Positions 48,656 to 58,317 of a stretch of 64,000 nt of DNA are shown here, piece after piece (the stretch's first letter is position 1; every line of letters begins with the position of its first letter). The position numbers and the translations under genes are program-made. The notes below the pieces were generated by a model that was not told the origin of the DNA, did not search any database, and was given only the letters and a program-made list of their open reading frames with translations. The DNA is taken from NCBI GenBank assembly GCA_902582155.1, contig CACHRI010000003.1:103924-167923 (forward strand). Direction: 5' to 3'. This stretch comes from an uncultured Pelagibacteraceae bacterium (GTDB lineage: Bacteria; Pseudomonadota; Alphaproteobacteria; Pelagibacterales; Pelagibacteraceae).

Positions 48656-49513
48656 ATGTCAAATAAAAATCTTTTAGAAAACGTAAAAAAACTTAGAGAG
48701 CTTACTGGCGTGGGTTTTAAGGATTGCAAAATAGCAATTGAGGAAAATAATGGAGACATTGAAAAATCAGTTGAGTTTTTAAGAAAAAAAGGAATAGCAA
48801 AGGCATCCAAAAAAATGGACCGTAACGCATCAGAGGGAATAGTGTTGTTACATGAAAATGATGGATCAGTTGCTTTAATAGAGATTAACAGCGAAACAGA
48901 CTTTGTTGCTAAAAATAAAGATTTCATTAATTTTTGTAAAGAAGTATCGACAATCAACCTGAAATCAGAAGGTGATCTTAAAAAAATTAATGAAACAAAA
49001 ATGAATAACGGAATTTTAGTTAAAGATAATTTAATTTCTCTAATTTCGAAAATAGGTGAAAAAATTACAATAAGAAGATCAAAATATTTTAATAATAAAG
49101 AAGGAAAAAATTATTTTTATACACATTCTTCTATGGAAAAAAATATTGGAAAAATAATTTCTATTGTGAAAATATCAAATAACGATGATCCTGGGCTTGG
49201 TCAAAAAATAGCAATGCACATAGCCGCATCGAGTCCATTGGCAATAGATAAAAGCGGAATTAAAAAAGAAATTGTAGAAAAAGAATTAGAGATAATTAAA
49301 GCGGAACTTGTTAATTCAGGTAAAACTGGTGAAATAGCTGAAAAAATATCTAATGGAAAAATTAATAAATTTATTTCTGATAATACACTTCTCAATCAAA
49401 TTTGGATAATGGACCCTAAAAAAAAAGTATCTGATATTTTAAAAGAAAATAAAAAAACTAAAGATATAAAAATTATTGATTTTGTAAGATTTAAAGTAGG
49501 AGAGGGAATTTAA
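48656..49513 (+). CDS. tsf: Elongation factor Ts
   Basis: Nucleotide-exchange factor for EF-Tu. The 285-residue protein has the N-terminal UBA-like domain with RELTGVGFKDCK. The signature IEINSETDFVAKN is near residue 80, and the dimerisation core follows. It lies 12 bases after rpsB. The gene normally found next in proteobacteria, pyrH, is absent; frr begins at the very next base after the stop. Confidence 0.95.
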   Translation: MSNKNLLENVKKLRELTGVGFKDCKIAIEENNGDIEKSVEFLRKKGIAKASKKMDRNASEGIVLLHENDGSVALIEINSETDFVAKNKDFINFCKEVSTINLKSEGDLKKINETKMNNGILVKDNLISLISKIGEKITIRRSKYFNNKEGKNYFYTHSSMEKNIGKIISIVKISNNDDPGLGQKIAMHIAASSPLAIDKSGIKKEIVEKELEIIKAELVNSGKTGEIAEKISNGKINKFISDNTLLNQIWIMDPKKKVSDILKENKKTKDIKIIDFVRFKVGEGI

Positions 49514-50074
49514 ATGAGTTCGGAATTTAGTGAAAAAAACTACTCCTCTAAAATGGACAAAACAGTAGAGTCGTTCAAAAAAGAAATTTCAAGCTTAAGA
49601 ACTGGAAGAGCTAATGCTTCTATGTTAGATATAGTTAAAATAGATGTGTATGGTCAGATAATGCCAATTAACCAACTTGCAACTATTTCCGTTCCTGAGG
49701 CGAGATTAATTTCAATACAGGTATGGGACAAATCAAATGTTAGTTTAATAGATAGTGCAATTCAAAAATCAGAGCTTGGTATAAATCCACAAATAGATGG
49801 TCAGATTATTAGAATAAGAATACCTGATTTAACTGAGGAGAGAAGAAAAGAATTAATTAAGATTCTTAAGGGAATGACAGAAAAAAGCAAAGTTTCTATC
49901 AGAAATATAAGAAGAGAAGCGAATGAAGAGTTAAAAAAAAAATTAAAAGACAAGAATATTACAGAGGACGAAAATAAAAATTTTGAAAAAAATACACAAA
50001 AACTGACTGATGATCATATAAATATTTTAGATAAAATATCCTCTGATAAAGAAGAAGAAATCTTACAAATATGA
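49514..50074 (+). CDS. frr: Ribosome recycling factor
   Basis: Splits post-termination ribosomes together with EF-G. The 186-residue protein has the conserved LRTGRANASMLDIVKIDVYG near residue 28 and the PDLTEERRKELIK hinge segment near residue 107. It abuts tsf and overlaps uppS by 4 bases (ATGA). Confidence 0.97.
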   Translation: MSSEFSEKNYSSKMDKTVESFKKEISSLRTGRANASMLDIVKIDVYGQIMPINQLATISVPEARLISIQVWDKSNVSLIDSAIQKSELGINPQIDGQIIRIRIPDLTEERRKELIKILKGMTEKSKVSIRNIRREANEELKKKLKDKNITEDENKNFEKNTQKLTDDHINILDKISSDKEEEILQI

Positions 50075-50742
50075 ATAAACTTAACCACATTGCATTCATA
50101 ATGGATGGAAATGGGCGATGGGGAAAGAAAAAAAGAAGAAACAGAAATTACGGTCATTATGCAGGTGTAAAAACAGTAAAAAAAATTGTTGAATATTCTT
50201 TAAAATTAAAAATACCAGTAATAACATTTTATGTTTTTTCAACTGAAAATTGGAAAAGACCAAAAAATGAGATTAATTTTTTATTTAACTTAATAAAATC
50301 GTATTTTAATTCAGAATTAAATAACGTAATAAAAAACGGTATTAAAATTAATATTATTGGAGAACTAAGTAAACTTCCATTGCAATTGAAAAATATTTTA
50401 AGAAACACAGTTTTGGAGACTAAAAAAAATAAAAAAATTATAGTTAACTTAGCTTTAAATTATGGCTCAAAAACTGAGCTGAGTAATACCTTTAAGAAAA
50501 TAAAAAGCAAAAAAATTAATGAGAAAACAATCAATAAAAACCTTTATACCAAAAAATTACCTGATCCTGACATTTTGATTAGAACTGGAGGTAAAAAAAG
50601 ACTTAGTAATTTTATGCTATGGCAATTAGCTTACGCAGAACTATATTTTTTAGATAAATTGTGGCCTGATTTTACTAATAAAGATTTAAATAAAATAATA
50701 AACAACTATTATAAGATACAGAGAAATTTTGGTGGAATATAA
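50071..50742 (+). CDS. uppS: Undecaprenyl diphosphate synthase
   Basis: Cis-prenyltransferase making the C55 carrier lipid for wall and surface glycans. The 223-residue protein has the catalytic MDGNGRWGKKK (Asp12). It also has FSTENWKRP and the C-terminal substrate segment DILIRTGGKKRLSNFMLWQLAYAELYF. It overlaps frr and abuts cdsA. Confidence 0.95.
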   Translation: MNKLNHIAFIMDGNGRWGKKKRRNRNYGHYAGVKTVKKIVEYSLKLKIPVITFYVFSTENWKRPKNEINFLFNLIKSYFNSELNNVIKNGIKINIIGELSKLPLQLKNILRNTVLETKKNKKIIVNLALNYGSKTELSNTFKKIKSKKINEKTINKNLYTKKLPDPDILIRTGGKKRLSNFMLWQLAYAELYFLDKLWPDFTNKDLNKIINNYYKIQRNFGGI

Positions 50743-51402
50743 ATGGCATCTGAAATTAAAAAACGAATAAATACCGGGCTATCATTATTTCTTATTTTAA
50801 TTTTGATGTTTATAAGTAAAATATTTTACTTGTTTATATCTTTTGTTATATTTTCACTAGCATTTATAGAATTTACAAAAATAACAAAAAAAATATTTTT
50901 TAGGTATCCGATAAAACAACTTACAGCTAATTTGATTTTTATTTTTTATTTATTTTCTTTTTTACTAATTTTTATTGTTAGCTTAAATGATATTCACTTA
51001 AAAATTATACTATTTTTATTATTAATTATTTGCGCTTTTTCAGATATAGGCGGAATTATATTTGGTAAGTTTTTTAAAGGTCCAAAATTAACTCAAATTA
51101 GCCCTAATAAAACTATTTCAGGAAGTTTAGGCTCAATAATATTTTCTGTAGTGACTAGCATTATTTTAATGAATTTAATTTTTGATACACATATTTATTA
51201 TAATATTTTTCTAGGATTTGTAATTTCAGTTAGCGTGCAAATAGGTGACTTATTTTTTTCATATTTAAAAAGAAAATCAAATATTAAAAATACAGGCAAT
51301 ATATTACCTGGTCACGGCGGAATTTTAGACAGAATAGACGGAATTTTATTAGGACTACCTGTCGGATTAATTTTATTATTAATTCAAATTTACACTATAT
51401 GA
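50743..51402 (+). CDS. cdsA: Phosphatidate cytidylyltransferase
   Basis: Makes CDP-diacylglycerol for phospholipid synthesis; an integral membrane enzyme of 219 residues with six or so helices. The signature is in the C-terminal half: DIGGIIFGKFFKGPKL, SPNKTISGSLGS, and GNILPGHGGILDRIDG with its conserved aspartate. It overlaps dxr by 4 bases. Confidence 0.93.
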   Translation: MASEIKKRINTGLSLFLILILMFISKIFYLFISFVIFSLAFIEFTKITKKIFFRYPIKQLTANLIFIFYLFSFLLIFIVSLNDIHLKIILFLLLIICAFSDIGGIIFGKFFKGPKLTQISPNKTISGSLGSIIFSVVTSIILMNLIFDTHIYYNIFLGFVISVSVQIGDLFFSYLKRKSNIKNTGNILPGHGGILDRIDGILLGLPVGLILLLIQIYTI

Positions 51403-52571
51403 AAGATAAAATATCAATTTTTGGATCGACTGGTTCCATAGGAGAGTCTGTATTTAAAATATATGATAAATACAAAAAAAATTTTGAGTTTTATATATTA
51501 ACTGGAAACGAAAACTACAAAGAAATTATAAACCAAATTAAAACTTACAAACCAAAAATATTTATCATTTTTAATTATTGGGTTTATTTAAAAGTAAAAA
51601 AAAAAATAAACAATAAAAGTATTACAATTTTACATGGCAACAATTATCAAAATTATAATTTTAAAAAATCTGATGTATCAATTTCAGCAATTCCTGGAAT
51701 AGAAGGCCTCCAACCTACACTATTTCAAATAAAGATAAGTAAAAAAATATTAATTGCAAACAAAGAATCCGTCATTTGTGGCTGGGAATTAATTTCTCGT
51801 TTAGCAAAAAAAAATAAAACAAAAATAATTCCAATAGACTCTGAACACTTTTCAATAATGAGATTAATTGAAAATACAAAAAAAAATAATATAGATAAGA
51901 TTTATTTAACTGCTTCTGGAGGACCATTTTTAAATTTTTCACAAAAAAAAATGAAAAAAATAAGTCCAGCTCAAGCTACAAAGCATCCAAAATGGAAAAT
52001 GGGAAAAAAAATATCTGTGGACTCAGCGACAATGATGAATAAAATATTTGAAGTTATTGAAGCCCATAAATTATTTTCAATTGATTTAAATAAAATTCAA
52101 ATTGTAATTCATCCTCAATCATTAGTTCACGCTATAATTAAATATAAAAACGGCCTTCAAAAATTTTTATATTTCGATACAGATATGACAATTCCAATAG
52201 CTAACACACTTGTTGGAGACAACTTTGAAATTTCAAAATTAAAGATAATTAAAAAAAGAAAAAGTTTATCAAGTCAGTTAAATTTTTTAGAGGTTGATAA
52301 TAAAAAATTTCCAGCAATTAAACTTAAACCTATTTTGAACAAATATGTTTCTATGCCAATTGTATTAAATGCGGCAAATGAAATATTTGTTGATCAATTT
52401 TTAAAAAAAAATATAAGTTTTTTCTCAATAATTAATTATTTGTTTAAACTTTTAAAAGATCAAAATTTAAGAAAATATGCTATAAAAAAGCCCTCAAACT
52501 TGAAATCCATTTTAACAATAGACAAATGGACCAGGGAGAGAGCTATGAGAATTATAAATAATAAAAAATGA
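51399..52571 (+). CDS. dxr: 1-deoxy-D-xylulose-5-phosphate reductoisomerase
   Basis: Committed step of the MEP isoprenoid pathway. The 390-residue protein begins with the NADPH loop FGSTGSIGES. The ANKESVICGW, DSEHFS, TASGGPF and HPKWKMGKKISVDSATMMNK blocks carry metal and substrate ligands. It overlaps bamA by 4 bases; the rseP protease gene usually placed between these two is missing. Confidence 0.96.
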   Translation: MKDKISIFGSTGSIGESVFKIYDKYKKNFEFYILTGNENYKEIINQIKTYKPKIFIIFNYWVYLKVKKKINNKSITILHGNNYQNYNFKKSDVSISAIPGIEGLQPTLFQIKISKKILIANKESVICGWELISRLAKKNKTKIIPIDSEHFSIMRLIENTKKNNIDKIYLTASGGPFLNFSQKKMKKISPAQATKHPKWKMGKKISVDSATMMNKIFEVIEAHKLFSIDLNKIQIVIHPQSLVHAIIKYKNGLQKFLYFDTDMTIPIANTLVGDNFEISKLKIIKKRKSLSSQLNFLEVDNKKFPAIKLKPILNKYVSMPIVLNAANEIFVDQFLKKNISFFSIINYLFKLLKDQNLRKYAIKKPSNLKSILTIDKWTRERAMRIINNKK

Positions 52572-54796
52572 AAAAAATAATTATTACATTATATTTAATT
52601 TTTTTTACAAATATTCTTTCAGCCGAGATTATCAAAAAAATTGATATTCAAGGCAACGAGAGAATAAGCGATGAGACAATTATTGTTTATGGAGACATTT
52701 CTCTTAATCAAAATATTAATAATTCGGACATTAACAATATAATAAAAAATTTATATTCAACAAATTTCTTTGAGGATATTAAGGTTTCAGTTTCAGGTGA
52801 AACGCTTGTTATCAAATTAGAGGAATATCCTGTGATAAACGATATATTTATATTAGGTGAGAAGACTGAAAAATATAAAGAAGCAATTAAAGAAAATATT
52901 AAATCAAAAAAAAATGGTCCGTTTGTAAAATCTCTTGTAGCTCAAGACCAAGAAATTATTAAAAAACTATATTCCGGATTGGGATTTAACTTTTTAGAAA
53001 TAAAATCTAAAGTTGAGTCGTTCCCAAAAAAAAGGGTAAATCTTTATTTTGATATAAACAAAGGTGAAAAAACAAAAATTACAAAAATAAATTTTAAAGG
53101 CGATAGAAAAATAAGAGACAGAAGGCTAAGAGATGTAATTACATCTCAAGAGTCTAAATTTTGGAAAATTATAACAAGAAATACAAATTTAAATCAATCA
53201 AATATAAATTTGGATAAAAGACTACTTACAAATTACTACAAATCTATCGGATATTATGATGTAAAAGTATTGTCGGAAATTGTTGAGCTTAAAGAAAAAT
53301 TTCAGGCAGAAATCACTTTTAATATTGATGCAGGAACTAGATACAAAATAAGTAAAATAACCACAAATGTAGACTCAGTTTTAGATAAAAGATTATTTTT
53401 ACCTCTTAATAAAGTCTACAAGGAAGTAGTAGGAAATTATTATTCACCCTTTACAATTAAAAAATTACTAGATGAACTTGATTTAATAATTAACTCAGAA
53501 GACTTACAATTTATTGAACATAACGTTAATGAAGTAGTAAATAATGATAATATAGAAATCCAAATAAATGTATTTGAGGGACAAAAAATTATAGTGGATA
53601 AAATTGAAATATTAGGCAACACTGTTACTAATGAAACAGTTATTAGAGCAGCTCTACTTCTTGATGAAGGTGATCCATTCAGCCAAGTCAAAGTAGATAA
53701 ATCTATTTCTCGTATTAAAAGTAGAGGAATTTTTGGATCAGTAAAAGAGAAAATATCAGATGGAGATAAACCTAATTCAAAAAAAATAGTTATAAATGTA
53801 GAGGAAAAACCAACCGGCGAAATTAGTGCAGGTGCGGGCATAGGAACTAATGGTGGATCATTTGCTTTTAATGTTAGAGAAAATAATTGGCTAGGAAAAG
53901 GAATGACTGTATCTGCCAACGCTGATATTAGTCAAGATTCTGTAAAAGGCTCCTTATCATTTACAGATCCAAATTATAATTTTACAGGAAAAAAATTATC
54001 CTACATGGTAGAAAATATCACTAATGATAAACCTGACTCAGGATATGAAAATTCTTTATTTGGTGCAGGAATAAATTTATCTTACGAGAGATTTAAAGAC
54101 ATATATTTTTCACCTGGTTTATCACTTTCTTATGATGACTTAAGAACAGATAGCACAGCATCAGATTTATTAAAAAAACAAGCAGGGACATCTACCGATC
54201 TGATGTTTGACTATGCTTTTACTACTGATAAAAGAAATCGAAGTTTTATGCCAACTTCTGGAAATTTAACATCTTTTTACCAAGAACTTCCTATCTATAC
54301 TGAACAAGCATATTTAAAAAATAGTTTTTCTACTAATCATTATAAAGAGGTGACTGATAATATAGTTGGAGCTATTAAATTTAGCGCTTCAGCAATTAAC
54401 GGCCTAAACGATGAGGATGTAAGAATAAGTAAGAGATTAGGCTTAAGTTACAGAAAGTTACGTGGATTTGAACCAGGTAAGATTGGCCCAAAAGATGGAA
54501 GCGATTATATTGGAGGTAATTATGCTACATCAATGAATATAGAAGCAAATTTTCCAAATTTTTTTCCTGAAAAAAGTAATGCAGAAATAGGTTTATTTCT
54601 TGATGCAGGTAATGTTTGGGGCGTAGATTACAGCGATACTATAGATGAATCTAACAAAATTAGATCTAGCGTCGGCTTGAATACTAGTTGGCTTTCACCT
54701 GCAGGCCCACTTTCTTTCATATTTTCCAAAAATATAACAAAAGCATCAACAGACATAGATCAGTCTTTTAATTTCAGATTAGGAACAACTTTTTAA
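52568..54796 (+). CDS. bamA: Outer-membrane protein assembly factor BamA
   Basis: Outer-membrane beta-barrel that inserts other barrels. A signal peptide of about 19 residues ends at LSA-EI. Five POTRA repeats occupy roughly residues 20-420 (KIDIQGNERISDETI opens the first). The C-terminal Omp85 barrel includes the RGFEPGKIGP lid-loop motif and ends in a terminal phenylalanine (LGTTF). The 742-residue length is normal. It is coupled to dxr and to the skp-like gene by short overlaps. Confidence 0.96.
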   Translation: MKKIIITLYLIFFTNILSAEIIKKIDIQGNERISDETIIVYGDISLNQNINNSDINNIIKNLYSTNFFEDIKVSVSGETLVIKLEEYPVINDIFILGEKTEKYKEAIKENIKSKKNGPFVKSLVAQDQEIIKKLYSGLGFNFLEIKSKVESFPKKRVNLYFDINKGEKTKITKINFKGDRKIRDRRLRDVITSQESKFWKIITRNTNLNQSNINLDKRLLTNYYKSIGYYDVKVLSEIVELKEKFQAEITFNIDAGTRYKISKITTNVDSVLDKRLFLPLNKVYKEVVGNYYSPFTIKKLLDELDLIINSEDLQFIEHNVNEVVNNDNIEIQINVFEGQKIIVDKIEILGNTVTNETVIRAALLLDEGDPFSQVKVDKSISRIKSRGIFGSVKEKISDGDKPNSKKIVINVEEKPTGEISAGAGIGTNGGSFAFNVRENNWLGKGMTVSANADISQDSVKGSLSFTDPNYNFTGKKLSYMVENITNDKPDSGYENSLFGAGINLSYERFKDIYFSPGLSLSYDDLRTDSTASDLLKKQAGTSTDLMFDYAFTTDKRNRSFMPTSGNLTSFYQELPIYTEQAYLKNSFSTNHYKEVTDNIVGAIKFSASAINGLNDEDVRISKRLGLSYRKLRGFEPGKIGPKDGSDYIGGNYATSMNIEANFPNFFPEKSNAEIGLFLDAGNVWGVDYSDTIDESNKIRSSVGLNTSWLSPAGPLSFIFSKNITKASTDIDQSFNFRLGTTF

Positions 54797-55323
54797 TGAA
54801 AAACTTTCTAAAAATATTTTTAATTACTTTGGTTTTTTTTCTACCCTCAGAAAAGAAACTTTTAGCAAACGATATCTATTTTATTGATTACTCTAGAGTG
54901 ATGAACGATAGTAAAGCTGGTAAAAAAGCTCAGAATTATCTCAAAAACTTATTAGAAAGTTCAAATAAAAAATTCAATGAAACAGCAAAGAAACTTAAGA
55001 CCGAAGAAAATACTATTATTGGTCAAAAAAACGTATTAACTAAAGAAGATTACAAAAAAAAGGCAGATGCTTTAAGAAAAAAAGTATTTGATTTAAACAA
55101 ACAAAGAGAAAAATCCATTAAGGAGATAGCCTCTAAAAGAAAAAAAGCTGGCGATGAAATGTTAAAAAATTTAAATCCAATTTTAGGAAAGTATATGGAA
55201 GAAAATAATATTACAGTAGTACTTGACAAAAAAAATGTTTTGATGGGTAATAAAAAATATGAAATAACATCTCAAATTATTGAACTTTTAAATAAAAATT
55301 TAAAATCAATTAATTTAAATTAA
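54796..55323 (+). CDS. skp: Periplasmic chaperone Skp/OmpH
   Basis: Escorts unfolded outer-membrane proteins through the periplasm. The 175-residue protein has a signal peptide (about 24 residues, [10 protein letters not shown] end). A short beta region with [18 protein letters not shown] follows, then a long lysine-rich coiled coil. Position between bamA and lpxD is conserved in proteobacteria. Confidence 0.88.
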   Translation: MKNFLKIFLITLVFFLPSEKKLLANDIYFIDYSRVMNDSKAGKKAQNYLKNLLESSNKKFNETAKKLKTEENTIIGQKNVLTKEDYKKKADALRKKVFDLNKQREKSIKEIASKRKKAGDEMLKNLNPILGKYMEENNITVVLDKKNVLMGNKKYEITSQIIELLNKNLKSINLN

Positions 55324-56282
55324 TGTCACAAAACATTTTTTTTAATAATAATGGTCCCTTTAAATTAAACATTTTATTCCCAAAGCAATCTAACTCAAAA
55401 ACTAAAATTAAAGATATTAAAACTTTAGATAAAGCAGAAAAATTTGATTTAACATTTTTTGATTCATTAGATTATAAAAATTCAGCAGAAAAAACAAAAG
55501 CTAGCTGCTGCATTACTAAAGAGAGTTTAAAAAAATATATCCCAACGACTTGTGAAGTTATAACTGTTAAAAGCGTTCTATTTGAATTAGCCAAAGTGGT
55601 CTCAAAATTTTATCCTTCAGCAGATTTAGATTATCCAGATAATTCCCTAAAAAAACCTAATAAATCTAAATATCCTGGAGTAAAATTTGGTAACAATGTT
55701 TTAATTGGAAATAACGTAAAAATTGGTAAATCAACATTAATTGGGTGCAACACAATTATAGAAAAAAATGTTTCTATAGGAAAAAGTTGCGTAATAGGTT
55801 CACAAATTATGATTAAAAATTCTATTTTAGGAAATAATGTTGTTATTCAAGATGGATCAAAAATTGGTTTAAAAGGTTTTGGATTTATTCCCCTTAAAGA
55901 AAAAAACTTAAGAATTGCACATATTGGAAAAGTGATACTAGAAGATAACGTTGAAATAGGAGCCTCTTGCACAATTGATAGAGGATCAATAGGCGACACT
56001 GTAATAGGAAAAAATACCTTTTTAGACAATCAAGTTCACATGGCTCACAATGTTAAAGTTGGGAAAAATTGTATGATAGCTGGACAAGTTGGATTTGCGG
56101 GTAGTTCTACATTAGGAGATAATGTCTCTATAGGCGGTCAGGCTGGAATTTCTGGTCATTTAAAAATAGGAAATAATGTAAAAATTGGTGGAGGTAGTGG
56201 CGTTGTAAAAGATATACCTGACAACACCACTGTGATGGGATATCCAGCAGTTCCTTTAAAAGAATTTTTAAAAAAAAATTAA
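55323..56282 (+). CDS. lpxD: UDP-3-O-acylglucosamine N-acyltransferase
   Basis: Third step of lipid A synthesis. The 319-residue protein has an N-terminal uridine-binding domain with [10 protein letters not shown] left-handed beta-helix of hexapeptide repeats follows, with the catalytic histidine in HMAHNVKVG near residue 241. The start overlaps the skp stop (TAATG). Confidence 0.95.
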   Translation: MSQNIFFNNNGPFKLNILFPKQSNSKTKIKDIKTLDKAEKFDLTFFDSLDYKNSAEKTKASCCITKESLKKYIPTTCEVITVKSVLFELAKVVSKFYPSADLDYPDNSLKKPNKSKYPGVKFGNNVLIGNNVKIGKSTLIGCNTIIEKNVSIGKSCVIGSQIMIKNSILGNNVVIQDGSKIGLKGFGFIPLKEKNLRIAHIGKVILEDNVEIGASCTIDRGSIGDTVIGKNTFLDNQVHMAHNVKVGKNCMIAGQVGFAGSSTLGDNVSIGGQAGISGHLKIGNNVKIGGGSGVVKDIPDNTTVMGYPAVPLKEFLKKN

Positions 56283-56283
56283 A

Positions 56284-56739
56284 ATGATAAAAAAAGATAC
56301 AATTAATAGAGAAGAAATTGAAAAGTTACTCCCTCATCGTGCACCTATGCTGCTTATAGATAGGCTAACTAAAATTGTTCATTTAAAATCAGCTACTGCA
56401 ATAATGAATGTAAAAAAAGATGGATTTTATGTTCAAGGACACTTTCCAGGCCAACCAGTAATGCCAGGAGTTTTAATAGTAGAAGCATTTGGTCAAGCTG
56501 CAGCAGCATTGACAGCATGCGGTATTGACCCCAAAGAGTACGATAATAAATTAGTTTATCTTATGAGTGTAGAGAAAGCTAAATTTAGGAACCCAGTTTT
56601 ACCTGATTGTGAACTTCATTTAGAAATAGAGGCAATAAGATCTCACGGAAGAGTTTGGAAATATAAAGGAACAGCTAAAGTAGAAGGAAAAAGAATGGCA
56701 GATGCCGAATGGTCAGCAACTATAGTTGATAGGAAATAA
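56284..56739 (+). CDS. fabZ: 3-hydroxyacyl-[ACP] dehydratase FabZ
   Basis: Dehydrates 3-hydroxyacyl-ACP in fatty acid synthesis and so competes with lipid A enzymes for the same precursor. The hot-dog fold signature is LLPHRAPMLLIDRL (catalytic histidine) and GHFPGQPVMPGVLIVEAFGQ (catalytic glutamate). Length 151 is normal. It lies one base before lpxA. Confidence 0.96.
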   Translation: MIKKDTINREEIEKLLPHRAPMLLIDRLTKIVHLKSATAIMNVKKDGFYVQGHFPGQPVMPGVLIVEAFGQAAAALTACGIDPKEYDNKLVYLMSVEKAKFRNPVLPDCELHLEIEAIRSHGRVWKYKGTAKVEGKRMADAEWSATIVDRK

Positions 56740-56740
56740 A

Positions 56741-57523
56741 ATGATACATAGTTCAAGTGTAATAGATAAAAAAGCAAAAATAGGAAGTAATGTTAAGATT
56801 GGCCCGTTTTGTTATGTTGGCCCAAATGTGGAACTCCAACAAGATGTAGAACTAATTTCTAATGTTCATTTAGAAGGAAATACTAAAATCGGCAAAGGTA
56901 CAAAAATTTTCCCTTTCGCTAGCATTGGAACTATGCCTCAAGATTTAAAATTCAGAGGAGAGTCAAATAGTGTGCTGATTGGTGAAAATAATATGATTAG
57001 AGAATATGTAACAATAAATCCAGGGACAGAAGGAGGAGGTGGTAAAACAATTATTGGAAATAGTTGCTTATTTATGATTTCTTCACATATAGCACATGAT
57101 TGCAAAGTTGGTAACAACGTTGTTATAGCCAACAACGTTCCTTTAGGAGGTCATGTTACATTGGAAGACTCAGTTGTTATTGGGGGAAACTCAGCAGTTC
57201 AACAATTTACAAGAATAGGAAGATTAGCGATGATAGGAGGTATGACTGGAGTACTTAAAGATGTTATTCCATTTGGTTTGTCATTTGGTAATAGAAATTA
57301 CTTGCAGGGTATCAATTTAATTGGACTAAGAAGAAAAAAATATGAAAATAAGAAAATTTTAGAATTAGATTCTGCTTATAAAAAAATCTTTTCATCAGAG
57401 AAACTTCATGAAAATTTAGCTAAAATTAATGGTGAATTTAAAGAAAATGATTTAGTTAAAGAGGTAATAAATTTTATAGAAAAAGACAAAAAAAGGCCTA
57501 TTTGCACACCATTAGCTAAATAA
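56741..57523 (+). CDS. lpxA: UDP-N-acetylglucosamine acyltransferase
   Basis: First step of lipid A synthesis. I start it at the ATG at 56741, one base after the fabZ stop; an in-frame TTG at 56726 lies inside fabZ. The 260-residue protein is a hexapeptide-repeat helix. The catalytic histidine is in SSHIAHDCKVG near residue 117, and the C-terminal helical domain includes GINLIGLRRKK. Confidence 0.96.
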   Translation: MIHSSSVIDKKAKIGSNVKIGPFCYVGPNVELQQDVELISNVHLEGNTKIGKGTKIFPFASIGTMPQDLKFRGESNSVLIGENNMIREYVTINPGTEGGGGKTIIGNSCLFMISSHIAHDCKVGNNVVIANNVPLGGHVTLEDSVVIGGNSAVQQFTRIGRLAMIGGMTGVLKDVIPFGLSFGNRNYLQGINLIGLRRKKYENKKILELDSAYKKIFSSEKLHENLAKINGEFKENDLVKEVINFIEKDKKRPICTPLAK

Positions 57524-58317
57524 TGATTGGACTAATATTCGGAGATACTGATTTTCCAAAGGAAATACTAAAAAAAATTAAAAGAAAAAAATTAAAATAC
57601 CTAATTGTTGATTTAAGCAAAAATAGGTCATTTAAAAAAGATATAAACTCTAAAAGAGTATCAATAGGCCAATTTGGAAAGATTATAAATTTTCTAAAAG
57701 AAAATAAATGCAAAAAAGTTCTATTTGCAGGTAAAGTAAAAAAACCTAAATTTTCCAAATTAAGACTAGATCTTAAGGGTGTTTATTACATGCCACGAAT
57801 TATAAAAAGCTCTAGGATAGGTGATGCAGCTATCTTAAAAGAAATAATTGAAATCTTAAAAAGAGAAAAGATTACTACCATAAGCTCTTTATTTTTTAAT
57901 CCAGAGCTAACTTTAAAAAAAGGCATCTATACAAAAATTAAACCAAACAATTATGATAATGCTGATATTAATAAAGCAGTTTCAATATTAAATAAATTGA
58001 ATAAATATAACTTCAGCCAAGGAGCAGTAGTTAGAAATCAAAAACTAGTAGCTATTGAGGGAAGAGGAGGCACTCAAAATTTACTAAAAAAATTCAAAAA
58101 TAAGAAATTTAAAAACAATGGAGTGCTAGTTAAATTTCCCAAAAAAAAACAAGATTTAAGGGTTGATTTACCAACTGTAGGATTGAAAACTCTAAAGCAA
58201 TGTAAGTTGGTAGGCCTCAAAGGTATTGTTGTAAAGAATAAGCAAAATATTTTTTTAGAGAGAAAAAAATGCATAAATTTCGCAAATAAAAATAAAATGT
58301 TTATTTTATCAAAATGA
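57523..58317 (+). CDS. lpxI: UDP-2,3-diacylglucosamine pyrophosphatase LpxI
   Basis: Cleaves UDP from the lipid A precursor; the alphaproteobacterial replacement for LpxH. The 264-residue DUF1009 protein has the N-terminal GLIFGDTDFPKEI. The C-terminal catalytic region contains QGAVVRNQKLVAIEGRGGTQ and the DLPTVGLKTL segment with the conserved aspartate. It overlaps lpxA by one base and the next gene by 4. Confidence 0.92.
   Translation: MIGLIFGDTDFPKEILKKIKRKKLKYLIVDLSKNRSFKKDINSKRVSIGQFGKIINFLKENKCKKVLFAGKVKKPKFSKLRLDLKGVYYMPRIIKSSRIGDAAILKEIIEILKREKITTISSLFFNPELTLKKGIYTKIKPNNYDNADINKAVSILNKLNKYNFSQGAVVRNQKLVAIEGRGGTQNLLKKFKNKKFKNNGVLVKFPKKKQDLRVDLPTVGLKTLKQCKLVGLKGIVVKNKQNIFLERKKCINFANKNKMFILSK

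Noticed and set aside
48292..48957. A 221-codon minus-strand frame across rpsB and tsf
   Set aside because: It is fully antisense to two clear ribosomal/translation genes and is rich in Ser/Phe/Leu as expected from the complement of lysine-rich coding sequence; no motif seen.
53440..53919. A 159-codon minus-strand frame inside bamA
   Set aside because: Antisense shadow of the POTRA-to-barrel region; low-complexity Ser/Ile/Leu composition and no recognisable domain.
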